Of a DNA stretch of 54,114 nt, positions 32,777 to 41,317 are shown one piece after another. Numbering within the stretch: the first letter of the stretch is position 1; every line of letters starts with the position of its first letter. The DNA is from Actinomycetes bacterium. Its GTDB lineage: Bacteria; Actinomycetota; Actinomycetes; Mycobacteriales; Mycobacteriaceae. Below the pieces are notes generated by a model. That model ran no database searches. It saw nothing but the letters and a program-made list of their open reading frames with translations, and was not told where the DNA came from. The stretch is taken from contig JAEWRC010000075.1 in assembly GCA_023460175.1 (NCBI GenBank), positions 1 to 54,114 of the forward strand, read 5' to 3'. Both the position numbers and the translations under genes were made by a program.

Positions 32777-34075
32777 TCAGGCGGTCCAGGCCACCGGCAG
32801 TCGCTTGACCCCGTGCACGAACGCCGAGCGCAGGATCGCCGGTTCCGCGACGGCGATGATGTCGGGCGTCTCGCGACGCAGCTCCTCGAACAACACCCGG
32901 ATCTCCCGACGGGCCAGGTTGGCACCCAGGCAGAAGTGCGCGCCGCCGGCACCGAAACCGAGGTGCGGGTTCGGGTTTCGGGCCACATCGAACGTCCACG
33001 GATCGGCGAACGCGGCCTCGTCCCGATTGGCGGAGTTGTACCACATGGAGATCTTGGCCCCGGCCTTCATCGGCACCCCGCTCAACTCGAGGTCCCGGGT
33101 CAGGTTGCGCCGCATGTAGATGATCGGTGAGGCCCACCGCACGATCTCCTCGACCGCGGTGGCGGCCAACCGGTCGAAGTCGTTCCACCACTTCGCGCGT
33201 TCCGCCGGATAGCGGGTCAGCGCGACCATGCCGTGGCTCATGGCGTTGCGGGTGGTTTCGTTGCCGGCCGCCGACAACAGGATGAAGAAGGAGCCGATCT
33301 CGGCCGACGACAGTCGTTCCCCGTCGACGTCGGCCTGCACGAGGTTGGTGGTGAGGTCCTCGGCCGGGTGTGCGCGCCGCGCTTCGGCCAATTGCACGCC
33401 GTACTCGCCGAGTTCGAGCACCACCTTGACGATCTCGTCGAGATCTCCCGAGGCCTCCTCGTCGCCGATGCCCATCAGCGCCGAGGTCCAGCCGAAGACC
33501 TTCTCCTCGTCCTCCTCCGGGATGCCCATCATGTCGCAGATGATCTGCAGCGGCAGCGGGCCCGACAGGGACGCGACGAAGTCGGCGCGACCGTCGGGGT
33601 GCGCGGCCCGCATCGCGGCCACCAGACGGCGGGACCGGTCGCGCACGCTCTGCTCGATCCGGGCGATCACCTTGGGCGTGAATGCGCGGTTGACGATGCC
33701 TCGGAGCCGCAGATGGCGGGGATCGTCGAGCGTGATCATCGAGCCCAGGTACTCCGCGATCTCCACCGGCACATCGCTGAGCGCGGTGCTCGTCGGACTG
33801 GAGCTGAACAGATCCGGGTGCCGGCTGACGAAATGCACGTCCTCGTGGCGCGCCAGGACCCAGTGCCCGGCTCCGGCCGGGAAACCGCCGAACTCGGGCA
33901 CCTCGAAGAATTTGATCGGCGCCTCGCGTCGCAGCGTGGCGAACGCGCCGTCGCGGTAGTCGTCATCGAGGCCCCAGAACTCCATCCGGGCCAGGTCGAC
34001 GTCGGCCAACGGGACGTACGGCGGCGGTTTTCCGTTTTCGCGCGGACCGATGGCAGCGGCGATTGTTGCAGTCAT
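32777..34075 (-). CDS. Cytochrome P450 (CYP124/CYP125-like)
   Basis: 432 aa. Haem motif FGAGGAHFCLGANLA with the axial Cys near residue 380; I-helix LSAAGNETTRNA; ExxR in EEIVRWASP. The C-terminal segment NPNPHLGFGAGGAHFCLGANLARREIRVLFEELRR resembles mycobacterial CYP124/125/142 enzymes that hydroxylate methyl-branched lipids or cholesterol side chains. That is a similarity, not a substrate assignment. No ferredoxin is adjacent. Start ATG 34075. Confidence 0.9.
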   Translation of the reverse strand: MTATIAAAIGPRENGKPPPYVPLADVDLARMEFWGLDDDYRDGAFATLRREAPIKFFEVPEFGGFPAGAGHWVLARHEDVHFVSRHPDLFSSSPTSTALSDVPVEIAEYLGSMITLDDPRHLRLRGIVNRAFTPKVIARIEQSVRDRSRRLVAAMRAAHPDGRADFVASLSGPLPLQIICDMMGIPEEDEEKVFGWTSALMGIGDEEASGDLDEIVKVVLELGEYGVQLAEARRAHPAEDLTTNLVQADVDGERLSSAEIGSFFILLSAAGNETTRNAMSHGMVALTRYPAERAKWWNDFDRLAATAVEEIVRWASPIIYMRRNLTRDLELSGVPMKAGAKISMWYNSANRDEAAFADPWTFDVARNPNPHLGFGAGGAHFCLGANLARREIRVLFEELRRETPDIIAVAEPAILRSAFVHGVKRLPVAWTA

Positions 34076-34094
34076 GATGAACCCCCCGCGTCAA

Positions 34095-34105
34095 AGTGTG
34101 ACACT
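34095..34105. promoter_or_regulatory. Small palindrome upstream of the P450 gene
   Basis: AGTGT-G-ACACT, 5-bp perfect arms, 20 bp before the P450 ATG and in the divergent gap with the LppU-like gene. Could be an operator; short enough to be chance. Confidence 0.25.
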
Positions 34106-34249
34106 CCTCACTTCCACTCGCCAAGTACCACCGCCAGCAGGGCCTTCGCCGAGCGTCCGGGCGTGTCGTTGCGGCGAAATCCAGCGCGACGGGTGTATAC
34201 GCCTGTGAAACGGGAGACAAGTGGGGTTCGGTCTGCCACCCTCGTACGG

Positions 34250-34816
34250 ATGAACCCGACTCTGAGCGTGCGACGCCGCCTGTTCGTCGCCGTGGCCGTG
34301 CTGGCGCTGGTCGCCGGGGCGGTCGCCGCCGTGGCGGCGCTGGACCGGGCCCGGGATTCGTTCATCGCCGAGCACAACCGGCCGCTGGGTGTCGGCGACT
34401 GCGTGGTGGTGGGTGCGACCGACACCGACCCCCAGACCCCGGAGGTGCAGGCGCGGCGGGCCGAGTGCCACGCGGATCCCAGCTACACCGTGGGCGCCGT
34501 GGCGACCTCGACCGGCGAGTGCCCCAGTTCCGAGTATCAGCACTTCCCAGGGCCGGCCGCCGACCGCGTCACGGCCAGCCTGTGCCTGGTGCCGAATCTC
34601 GTTGCGGAGCACTGCTATCGACTGGGCGTGCCGATCGGCCTCGTCGAACGCGCGGACTGCGCGAGCAATCCCGCCGATCCGACCGACGGGTTGCTGGTGC
34701 AGATCACGCGTCGGCTGGAGGTGCGCGACCAGGACGCCTGTCCGGCCGTCAGCGGACAGTACGCCTGGCCGTATCCCTCGCCGGCGCGCACCTACTGCAC
34801 CGCCACCGTCTTCTGA
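34250..34816 (+). CDS. LppU-like secreted/anchored protein
   Basis: 188 aa. An N-terminal helix (residues 8-31) acts as an uncleaved anchor or signal. The extracellular part has six or more spaced cysteines and the pattern GDCVVVG, EC......YTVG, GECPSSEYQHF, SLCLVPNL and CYRLG, which I associate with the LppU/SCO3897 family. There is no lipobox, so it differs from true LppU. Function unknown; family members are envelope proteins. The start ATG is 174 bp from the divergent P450 gene. Confidence 0.65.
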   Translation: MNPTLSVRRRLFVAVAVLALVAGAVAAVAALDRARDSFIAEHNRPLGVGDCVVVGATDTDPQTPEVQARRAECHADPSYTVGAVATSTGECPSSEYQHFPGPAADRVTASLCLVPNLVAEHCYRLGVPIGLVERADCASNPADPTDGLLVQITRRLEVRDQDACPAVSGQYAWPYPSPARTYCTATVF

Positions 34817-34825
34817 GCCCGCGCC

Positions 34826-35284
34826 TCAGGCGGGTTGTTCGACGACGGCCTTGATCCGGTTGAGCGTGGTGGTCATGTCGCGGATGTTGCGCCGCTTGCG
34901 GAGTTGACCGCCGAGCAGGCCGAAGAGCTTGGTGAAGATGCCCTCGGTCATCCGGAAGGATTCGGTGACGTCGGTGCCGCCGCTCGCCGGCGCCAGTTGG
35001 TAGCGCCAGTTGTTGACCGCACGGTCGCCGAGCAGCACCTCGAAACCGAAGTCCCGTCCCGGCTCGCACGAGGTCACCCGGCAGGTGGTCCAGTAGACCG
35101 GCCCGATCTCGTTGCGGCGCACGTGCCCGCGGAACTTCGCGCCCACCGCCGGCCCGGTGGCCCCGTCGAGCCATTCGGCCTCGAAGGTCTCCGGGCTGAA
35201 CTTGCCCGTGTTGCGCACGTCGGAGATCAGTTCCCAGATCTCGTCGGCGGGTGCGTTCATGTGTACGGTCACCGAAGCGTGCAT
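34826..35284 (-). CDS. SRPBCC (polyketide-cyclase/START-like) protein
   Basis: 152 aa, one helix-grip domain: VTVHMNAPADEIWELISDVRNTGKFSPE is the standard beginning, followed by GAKFRGHVRRN, WTTCRVTSCEPGRDFGFEV and a C-terminal long helix RKRRNIRDMTTTLNRIKAVVE. Binds a hydrophobic ligand in related proteins; no enzyme activity is assured. GGGGGAG six bases upstream selects ATG 35284 over the ATGs at 35290 and 35299. It is 27 bp after the maltokinase gene and may be in the same operon. Confidence 0.82.
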   Translation of the reverse strand: MHASVTVHMNAPADEIWELISDVRNTGKFSPETFEAEWLDGATGPAVGAKFRGHVRRNEIGPVYWTTCRVTSCEPGRDFGFEVLLGDRAVNNWRYQLAPASGGTDVTESFRMTEGIFTKLFGLLGGQLRKRRNIRDMTTTLNRIKAVVEQPA

Positions 35285-35311
35285 CGGCATCTCCCCCATC
35301 GGTTGCAGTGG

Positions 35312-36628
35312 TCAGTCCGGCGGCGCGGTCCCGGTCAGCGTGGCGATCGACCGAAGCGGTATGGGCAGCCAATCCGTACGATAGCGAGCCTCGTAGGCAG
35401 TTTCATAGACCGCTTTGTCCAATTCGTAGGCCGCCAACACTGCTCCGGCCTGCCGCGGGTCGAAGCCCGCGACGTCGGCGTACCCGTCGCAGAAGGCGCC
35501 CCGGCCTTGTGCGCTCCAGTCCAGCGCCGCGGCGAAATCCTGATCCTCGCGGCCCACCAGGGGCTGGAAGGCCGCGTACTCGTAGGACCGCAGCATGCCG
35601 GCGACATCGCGCAGCGGCGAGTCGGGGCGCCGCCGCTCCTCGAGCGGCGCCCCCGGTTCCCCTTCGAAGTCGATGACCAGCCACGACGACGGCGTGCGCA
35701 GCACCTGTCCCAGATGCAGGTCCCCGTGCACGCGTTGCACGACAATAGATTGTCCCGCAACACTTTTGAAGATATCGGCGATGGTCGACTGGTACGGCAC
35801 CAGCTCCGGGACCGCCGCGCACGCCGAATCCAGCCGCGCCAGCGCCGAATCCACCGCGAACACCCCTGAGGCGGTGCCGAGTTCGGCGGCCAACGCGGTG
35901 TGCACCGACGACACGGCCTGGCCGAGCCGAAACGACGTCTCGGTGAAGTCGCCATCGTCGGCGTCGGCGTAGCGGCGGGTGGCGGCCGCGGTGGCCAGCG
36001 CCCAACCCTCGGCCGCCCCGGCGGCGAAGGCGGTCACCATGCCCAACGGACACGGCTGCCCATCCCAGGTGGTCTCGAACGACGCCAGCAGCGGCGCGAC
36101 GTGGCGGTTGCCGCTGTTGCCCAGCACCCGGTTGAGTTCGACGTCGGGGTTGATACCGGTGTTGACCCGGCGGAACACCTTGAGGATGGCCCGGTCGCCG
36201 AACACCACGCTAGTGTTGCTCTGCTCGACCCCGGTGAGCCGCGGCAGCGCCCCGACTGGCAGTTCGACGCCCGGTTCGGCGCTGAACGCGACCGCACCGC
36301 GGATCGCCTGGGCAGCGCACAGTTCGAGCAGGTGGCGGGCCGCCGACGGGTCGTACAGCGCGTCGAGGGCCGTGCGCCCGCGCACCGTGCCGATGGTCGC
36401 GATCTCGGGGTGCTCCGCGTCCTCGCCGTCGGCCCGGGCCCACAGCACCACCACCTGATAGCGCTCGGAGTCGCCGTCGGCGTAGTGCACATCGAGCAGC
36501 ACCAGCTGGAGGTCCTCGCGCAGCGCGGTGACCGCAGCGGCGCTCACCTCGGTGAGGCGCCGGTTGCGGCCGGCGTACCACCGTTGCCGCGGTAACCAGT
36601 CGGCGAACGGCAGGTCGGTCGGGGTCAT
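35312..36628 (-). CDS. mak: Maltokinase (Mak/Pep2)
   Basis: 438 aa, close in length to the 455-aa M. tuberculosis enzyme (Rv0127). Matching blocks: WLPRQRWYAGRNRRL at the start, RLTGVEQSNTSVVFGDRAILKVFRRVNTGINPDVELNRVL, the kinase catalytic loop VQRVHGDLHLGQVL and metal-binding VIDFEGEPGAPLEERR, then SPLRDVAGMLRSYEYAA. It phosphorylates maltose to maltose 1-phosphate for GlgE and alpha-glucan synthesis. treS is not upstream as it is in M. tuberculosis. ATG 36628 is preferred, though ATGs at 36637 and 36640 are in frame. Confidence 0.93.
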   Translation of the reverse strand: MTPTDLPFADWLPRQRWYAGRNRRLTEVSAAAVTALREDLQLVLLDVHYADGDSERYQVVVLWARADGEDAEHPEIATIGTVRGRTALDALYDPSAARHLLELCAAQAIRGAVAFSAEPGVELPVGALPRLTGVEQSNTSVVFGDRAILKVFRRVNTGINPDVELNRVLGNSGNRHVAPLLASFETTWDGQPCPLGMVTAFAAGAAEGWALATAAATRRYADADDGDFTETSFRLGQAVSSVHTALAAELGTASGVFAVDSALARLDSACAAVPELVPYQSTIADIFKSVAGQSIVVQRVHGDLHLGQVLRTPSSWLVIDFEGEPGAPLEERRRPDSPLRDVAGMLRSYEYAAFQPLVGREDQDFAAALDWSAQGRGAFCDGYADVAGFDPRQAGAVLAAYELDKAVYETAYEARYRTDWLPIPLRSIATLTGTAPPD

Positions 36629-36771
36629 GGCTTCCATCATCGCCTCGCTTACCCGCACACGCGGCTACTCAATCGCATCAAGTCCCGCCCCGGACCCCGG
36701 AAACGGGGGCCACATTCCGGACGCCCGCGAACATCGTTGCGGCCGTCGGGGTTTGCTGGACGCACTGGCCC

Positions 36772-36800
36772 TTGAAAGGACTATATCGACAGGCTAAATT
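36772..36800 (+). promoter_or_regulatory. SigA-type promoter of the HTH gene
   Basis: TTGAAA (36772-36777), exactly 17 bases, TAAATT (36795-36800). It is the best housekeeping promoter in the window and would give an 80-base leader before the GTG at 36888. Confidence 0.65.
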
Positions 36801-36887
36801 TCTCTCGGTTTCGTACACCGGGCAGCTCGCCCGCGTTGTTCACCATCCCGCGCGCCACGACGCGCGCCGAACGAGAGCAGGAGAACC

Positions 36888-37346
36888 GTGGGGAACGGTC
36901 AGCCAGACGAGGGTGAAGCTCAGGTCATTGTCAGCGTCGCCGACGCCGCCGTGCACATGTTCAATGCGGCCATCGAGGACCTGCCCGAACCGGCGGACCC
37001 GGAGTTCCCGTCGCGCGCCGCGGTGGTGTTGACCGGGCTGCGCAAGCTGGTCGCCTCGTTGACCAAGGCCGCCGAGCGCAATCGCGCCACGCCCGCGGTG
37101 ATCATCTCGCTGAGCGGGGTCCGCACCACCTACGACGACCTGATGGAACGCGCCGCCGATGGCCCGGGATCAACTCTGGGACAACGACTTTACGTCGCCC
37201 GCACCCGCGCCAAGCTGACCGCCAAGGAGGCCGCGAACGGTGCCGGTCTGCGCGCCGACCTGATCCGCGCCATCGAGGAAGAGGAACCGACCACCGAGGA
37301 CGAGACGGCGGCGATCAAGGAATTGATCGCCGCGCTCGGCGGTTAG
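36888..37346 (+). CDS. Helix-turn-helix protein, conserved mycobacterial type
   Basis: 152 aa in two parts. Residues 1-90 are mostly helical and unrecognised (VSVADAAVHMFNAAIEDLPEP, then LRKLVASLTKAAERN). Residues 94-150 have a Cro/CI-like HTH: STLGQRLYVARTRAKLTAKEAANGAGLRADLIRAIEEEE. GTG start with AGGAGAA 2-4 bases upstream. It has its own SigA-type promoter and overlaps the converging ABC ATPase gene by 4 bp. DNA-binding is inferred; targets unknown. Confidence 0.75.
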   Translation: MGNGQPDEGEAQVIVSVADAAVHMFNAAIEDLPEPADPEFPSRAAVVLTGLRKLVASLTKAAERNRATPAVIISLSGVRTTYDDLMERAADGPGSTLGQRLYVARTRAKLTAKEAANGAGLRADLIRAIEEEEPTTEDETAAIKELIAALGG

Positions 37347-38380
37347 TTCGGCACCACCAGCACGGGCACCGGGTCGACCCGCACGTCGACCCGGGTCCCT
37401 GGGACCAGGCGTCGTGCCCGGGCCCCAGACATCTGCGCGACGACGTGTGCGCCGCCGACCAACCGCACGCCGACCTGCGAGACGGGGCCGAGGAAGGCCA
37501 CGTCGGCGACGACCGCCTCGCCCTCGGGTGTCGCGGTCAACTGCACGGCTTCGGGACGCACCAGGGCCAGTCCCACTTCCCGCACCGAACCGCGCAGCAC
37601 CGGCACCCGACTGCCCAGCACCCGCACCGTCCCGTCGATCACCCGCGCCGGGATCCGGTTGCTCAGCCCGACGAACTCCGCGACGAACGGGGTGGCCGGC
37701 GCCGCGTAGAGCTGCACCGGGCCGGCGATCTGCTCCAGCCGACCGCGGTTCATCACCCCGACCCGATCGGCGACGGCCAGCGCCTCCTCCTGATCGTGGG
37801 TGACGAACAGCGTGGTGGTGCCGACCTCGGTCTGCACCCGGCGGATCTCCTCGCGCAACTGAACGCGGACCTTGGCGTCCAGCGCCGACAGCGGCTCGTC
37901 GAGCAGCAGCACCTGTGGTTCGACCGCCAGCGCCCGCGCCAGGGCCACCCGCTGCTGTTCACCGCCGGACAGTTCGGTGGCGAACTTGTCCCGATGGGCC
38001 GCCAGCCCGACCAGGTCCAGCATCTCCAGTGCGCGGGAACTCCTCGCAGCCTTGGCCTTTCCGCGCAGCTTGAGGCCGAACGCGACGTTCTCCAGCACGG
38101 TCAGGTGCGGGAACAGGCTGTAGGCCTGAAACACCATGCCCATGTCGCGCCGGTTCGGCGGGACATCCGTGATGTCCTTGCCGGCCACCGAGATTCGCCC
38201 GGCGGTGGGCTCCTCGAGTCCGGCCAGGATGCGCAGCGCGGTGGTCTTGCCGCAACCCGACGGGCCGAGCAGCGCCACCAGCTCGCCCGGAGCCAGGTGC
38301 AGGCTGAGCCCGTCGAGGGCCCGGACGCTGCCGTACGTCCGGCTCAGCCCGACGATGTCGACGGCCACGCCGGCGCTCAT
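37343..38380 (-). CDS. ABC importer ATP-binding protein (PotA/FbpC-like)
   Basis: 345 aa. Walker A GPSGCGKTT, signature LSGGEQQRVALARAL, Walker B VLLLDEPLSALD and THDQEEAL are intact; a C-terminal TOBE domain starts near residue 280 (LVRPEAVQLTATPEGEAVVADVAFLGPVSQVGVRL). This class serves polyamine, iron or phosphonate importers. It is last of four co-oriented genes overlapping by 4-8 bp. Confidence 0.9.
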   Translation of the reverse strand: MSAGVAVDIVGLSRTYGSVRALDGLSLHLAPGELVALLGPSGCGKTTALRILAGLEEPTAGRISVAGKDITDVPPNRRDMGMVFQAYSLFPHLTVLENVAFGLKLRGKAKAARSSRALEMLDLVGLAAHRDKFATELSGGEQQRVALARALAVEPQVLLLDEPLSALDAKVRVQLREEIRRVQTEVGTTTLFVTHDQEEALAVADRVGVMNRGRLEQIAGPVQLYAAPATPFVAEFVGLSNRIPARVIDGTVRVLGSRVPVLRGSVREVGLALVRPEAVQLTATPEGEAVVADVAFLGPVSQVGVRLVGGAHVVAQMSGARARRLVPGTRVDVRVDPVPVLVVPN

Positions 38381-39189
38381 GCGGGCGCCCCCGCCATCAG
38401 CCCGGCGGCGCGCCGGGCCCCGCGGGCACGGCGGGCCAGCAGCGACAGCGTCAGCAGCAGCGCGAAACCGAACAGCAGCACCGCCAGCGAGGCCGCCACC
38501 GAGGTGGGCCCGTCGCTCTTGCCGATGGCCACGATCTGCACCTGCAGGGTCTCGTAGCCGGACAGCGAGGCAATGGTGTACTCGCCGAGTACCACCGCCA
38601 CCGAGATGAACGCCGCCGACAGCACGCCGGCCCAGATGTTGGGCAACACCACCCGCACCACCGTGGTGGTCCAGCCGGCCCCCAGCGAGCGTGCCGCCTC
38701 GGTCAGCGTGGCCAGATCGATCCCCCGCAGCGCGGAATCCAGGGCGCGGTAGGCGAACGGCAGCACCAGGATGACGTAGACGAAGGTGAGCACCAACGCG
38801 GACTCCCCCAGCAGGTAGGTCACCCACAGGTAGACGTTGCGCAACCCGACCACGATCACCAGCGCCGGGATGGCCAACGGCAGCAGGCACAGGAACTCCA
38901 TCAGCCCGTTGGCCCACGGGGCGCGCAGCCGCACCCAGATCATCGTCGGCACCAGCAGCACCAGCATGACCACGACGGTCAGCAGCGCGATCAGTACCGA
39001 CACCACGATCGCCGAGTACAACGCGTTGTCCGAGAACAGGTTCGACCACGCCGACAGGGTGCGGCCGGCGCCCAGCAGGTTGCGGGTGGAGAAGTCCGCC
39101 ATGGCGTAGAGCGGGAACAGGAAGAACAGGCCGAACAGCACCGCGAGGGCGGTCCGGACGCTCTTGGCACGCGCGCTCGTTGGTGTCAT
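38377..39189 (-). CDS. ABC importer permease 2 (PotC-like)
   Basis: 270 aa, six membrane helices. The EAA loop ESARSLGAGWTTTVVRVVLPNIWAGVLSA (here EAARSLGA...) is clear and makes contact with the ATPase. ATG 39189 overlaps the stop of permease 1 (ATGA). The C-terminal end is Arg/Ala rich. Confidence 0.88.
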   Translation of the reverse strand: MTPTSARAKSVRTALAVLFGLFFLFPLYAMADFSTRNLLGAGRTLSAWSNLFSDNALYSAIVVSVLIALLTVVVMLVLLVPTMIWVRLRAPWANGLMEFLCLLPLAIPALVIVVGLRNVYLWVTYLLGESALVLTFVYVILVLPFAYRALDSALRGIDLATLTEAARSLGAGWTTTVVRVVLPNIWAGVLSAAFISVAVVLGEYTIASLSGYETLQVQIVAIGKSDGPTSVAASLAVLLFGFALLLTLSLLARRARGARRAAGLMAGAPA

Positions 39190-40049
39190 CGCAGCCACCG
39201 CGCCGTCCGCCGCATCAGCTGGTTGTAGCCGACCATCACCACCGCGACGACGACGATCATCTCCAGCGCCAGGGCGTAGGCGAACCCGGCCTGGCCCAGC
39301 ACCACCTCGCTGGTCAGGGCCGAGCGGATCAGTAGCGGCACGATCGGGCTGCCCTGGCTGACCAGGGCGGCCGCGGTGGCATAGGCGGCAAAGGCGTTGG
39401 CGAACAACAACAGTGCCGAGCCCAGGAACGCCGGCGCCAGCAGCGGGAAACCCACCTCACGCCAGTACTGCCATTCCGTGGCGCCGAGGCTCACCGCGGC
39501 CTCGCGCCACTGCCGGCGCAGGCCGTCCAGGGCGGGCAGAAAGACGATCACCATCAACGGGATCTGGAAGTAGGTGTACACCAGGATCAACCCCGGCAGG
39601 CTGTAGAGCCAGCCGCCGCCGGCCAGATCCAGACCGAACAGGTCGGCCGCCCACACGGTCAGCACCCCGTTGAGCCCGATCGTCGCCAGGAAGGCGAACG
39701 CCAGTGCCACCCCGCCGAATTGGGCCAACACGGCGCACAGCGCCAGCGCCACCCGCCGCAAGATCGAGGACACCGGGCGGGACACGATCAGCCAGGCCAA
39801 CACCGCGCCGAACACCGCCCCGAGGATCGCGGTGCTCGCCGAGAGCAGCACGCTGCGCCCCAGCGCCAGCAGCGCAGTCTGGGAGAACAGCGCGCCGACC
39901 CGGTCGAGGGAGAACTGACCGTCGGAGATGAACGCATTGACCACCACCGTGACGGTGGGGACGATCAGGAAGATCCCGACGAACAGCAGGAACGGTAGCA
40001 GCGGGAGCCCGGTGCGAAGCCGGCGCCCGACGGTGGCGGAATCAGCCAA
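39186..40049 (-). CDS. ABC importer permease 1 (PotB-like)
   Basis: 287 aa, six or seven membrane helices, with the EAA loop REAAVSLGATEWQYWREVGFPLLAPAFLGS. The only sensible start is TTG 40049, which overlaps the binding-protein stop by eight bases with AAGG three bases upstream, so translation depends on coupling. Confidence 0.87.
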   Translation of the reverse strand: MADSATVGRRLRTGLPLLPFLLFVGIFLIVPTVTVVVNAFISDGQFSLDRVGALFSQTALLALGRSVLLSASTAILGAVFGAVLAWLIVSRPVSSILRRVALALCAVLAQFGGVALAFAFLATIGLNGVLTVWAADLFGLDLAGGGWLYSLPGLILVYTYFQIPLMVIVFLPALDGLRRQWREAAVSLGATEWQYWREVGFPLLAPAFLGSALLLFANAFAAYATAAALVSQGSPIVPLLIRSALTSEVVLGQAGFAYALALEMIVVVAVVMVGYNQLMRRTARWLR

Positions 40050-41151
40050 TTGCCTTGGCCCAGTTGTCCGCCAGATACTCGGTCGCGGCCTCGGTCTGCT
40101 CCTGGGTGGGCACCGTGACCATGCCGTCGATGGGCGGCAGCCGGTCGAAGGCCGCCGGGTCGAAGGTGGTGGCGTGGATCATCGCGTCGGCGCGCACCGG
40201 CCGGACCCCGCCCTGGGCGAACAGGTTCTGCCCCTCGTCGCTGAACAGGAACTCCTGCCACAGCCGAGCGGCCGCCGGATGCGGGGCGTCGGCGTTGATC
40301 GCCTGGTAGTAGAAGCCCGCCACGGCGGCGTCGTTGGGCACGAAAACCCGCCAGGTCGGCACCTTTTCGCTCTCGATGCCGTTGAGGTAGTTCCAGTCGA
40401 TGACCACCGGGGTCTGCCCGGAGGCGATGGTGGCCGGCGTGGGATCCACCGGCAGGAAATTGCCGGCCTCGTTGAGCTTGCGGAAGAACTCCACGCCCGG
40501 CGCGATGTCGTCGGCCGAACCGCCCTGCGACACCGCCGCCATCAGGACGCCGGAGAAGGCGGCGCCGGCCTGGGTGGGATCGCCGTTCAGGGCGACCTTG
40601 CCCTTGAACTCGGGTTCGAGTAAATCGTCGATGCTGGTGACCTCGGGGACGGAGGTGGAGTCGTAGCCCACCGACATGTAGCCGCCGTAGTCGTTGACCC
40701 ACGCGCCGTCGGGGTGCTTGAGCCCGGCGGGAATGTCGGCGAAGGTCGCGACCTGGTACGGGGCGAACATCGACTCGTTGGCCAGCGCCACGGACTGACC
40801 CAGGTCGAACACGTCGGGCGCGCTGCTCTTGCCCTTCTGCTGCCGGGCGGCGTTGATCTCCTCCTGGCTGGAGGCATCCGGCTGGGTGGAGTTGACCTTG
40901 ATGCCGTACTTGTCGCTGAACGCCGCGATGATGGCGCCGTAGTTGGCCCAGTTCGGCGGCAGCGCGATGACGTTGAGTTCCCCCTCGGCCTGGGCGGCCT
41001 GGATGAGCGCCGCCATGCCGCCGAAGTCCTGGGCCGAGGTGGCGCTCGCGGCGCCACTGTCGCCGGTGGACTTCTCCGGGGGTGCGCAACCGGCGGCCAG
41101 CAGGAGTGCGAGCGCCGCGGCGGCCAGGGCCAGCGGACGGGGTGTCTTCAT
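40042..41151 (-). CDS. ABC importer substrate-binding lipoprotein
   Basis: 369 aa. The signal has lipobox LLAAGC with the acylated Cys at residue 22. The mature protein is a family 1 periplasmic-type binding protein: GELNVIALPPNWANYGAIIAAFSDKYGI, then PDVFDLGQSVALANE, and the hinge VVIDWNYLNGIES. Closest in feel to polyamine, iron(III) or 2-aminoethylphosphonate binders; I cannot assign a ligand. It is the first gene of the operon, with GGAAGG 9 bases before the ATG. Confidence 0.87.
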   Translation of the reverse strand: MKTPRPLALAAAALALLLAAGCAPPEKSTGDSGAASATSAQDFGGMAALIQAAQAEGELNVIALPPNWANYGAIIAAFSDKYGIKVNSTQPDASSQEEINAARQQKGKSSAPDVFDLGQSVALANESMFAPYQVATFADIPAGLKHPDGAWVNDYGGYMSVGYDSTSVPEVTSIDDLLEPEFKGKVALNGDPTQAGAAFSGVLMAAVSQGGSADDIAPGVEFFRKLNEAGNFLPVDPTPATIASGQTPVVIDWNYLNGIESEKVPTWRVFVPNDAAVAGFYYQAINADAPHPAAARLWQEFLFSDEGQNLFAQGGVRPVRADAMIHATTFDPAAFDRLPPIDGMVTVPTQEQTEAATEYLADNWAKAIG

Positions 41152-41272
41152 GACGAGAACCTTCCGGGGAGCACTCGACGCGGCGATGACGACGTGTCGA
41201 ACACGAACCGACGTGCCGGGTGAAAGGTAGTCGCTGCACCGGCCGGCCGCCAGTGCCCGGCACCGCAAAACA

Positions 41273-41304
41273 CGAAATCCCCCAGCCTGTGCTGGGGGAT
41301 TTCG
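41273..41304 (-). terminator. Intrinsic terminator after the second antigen 85 gene
   Basis: Perfect 14-bp stem (41273-41286 with 41291-41304), loop CTGT/ACAG. On the minus strand a TTTT run follows, so it fits a textbook terminator for the gene that ends at 41318. Confidence 0.85.
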
Positions 41305-41317
41305 CGTTACGGACTGA

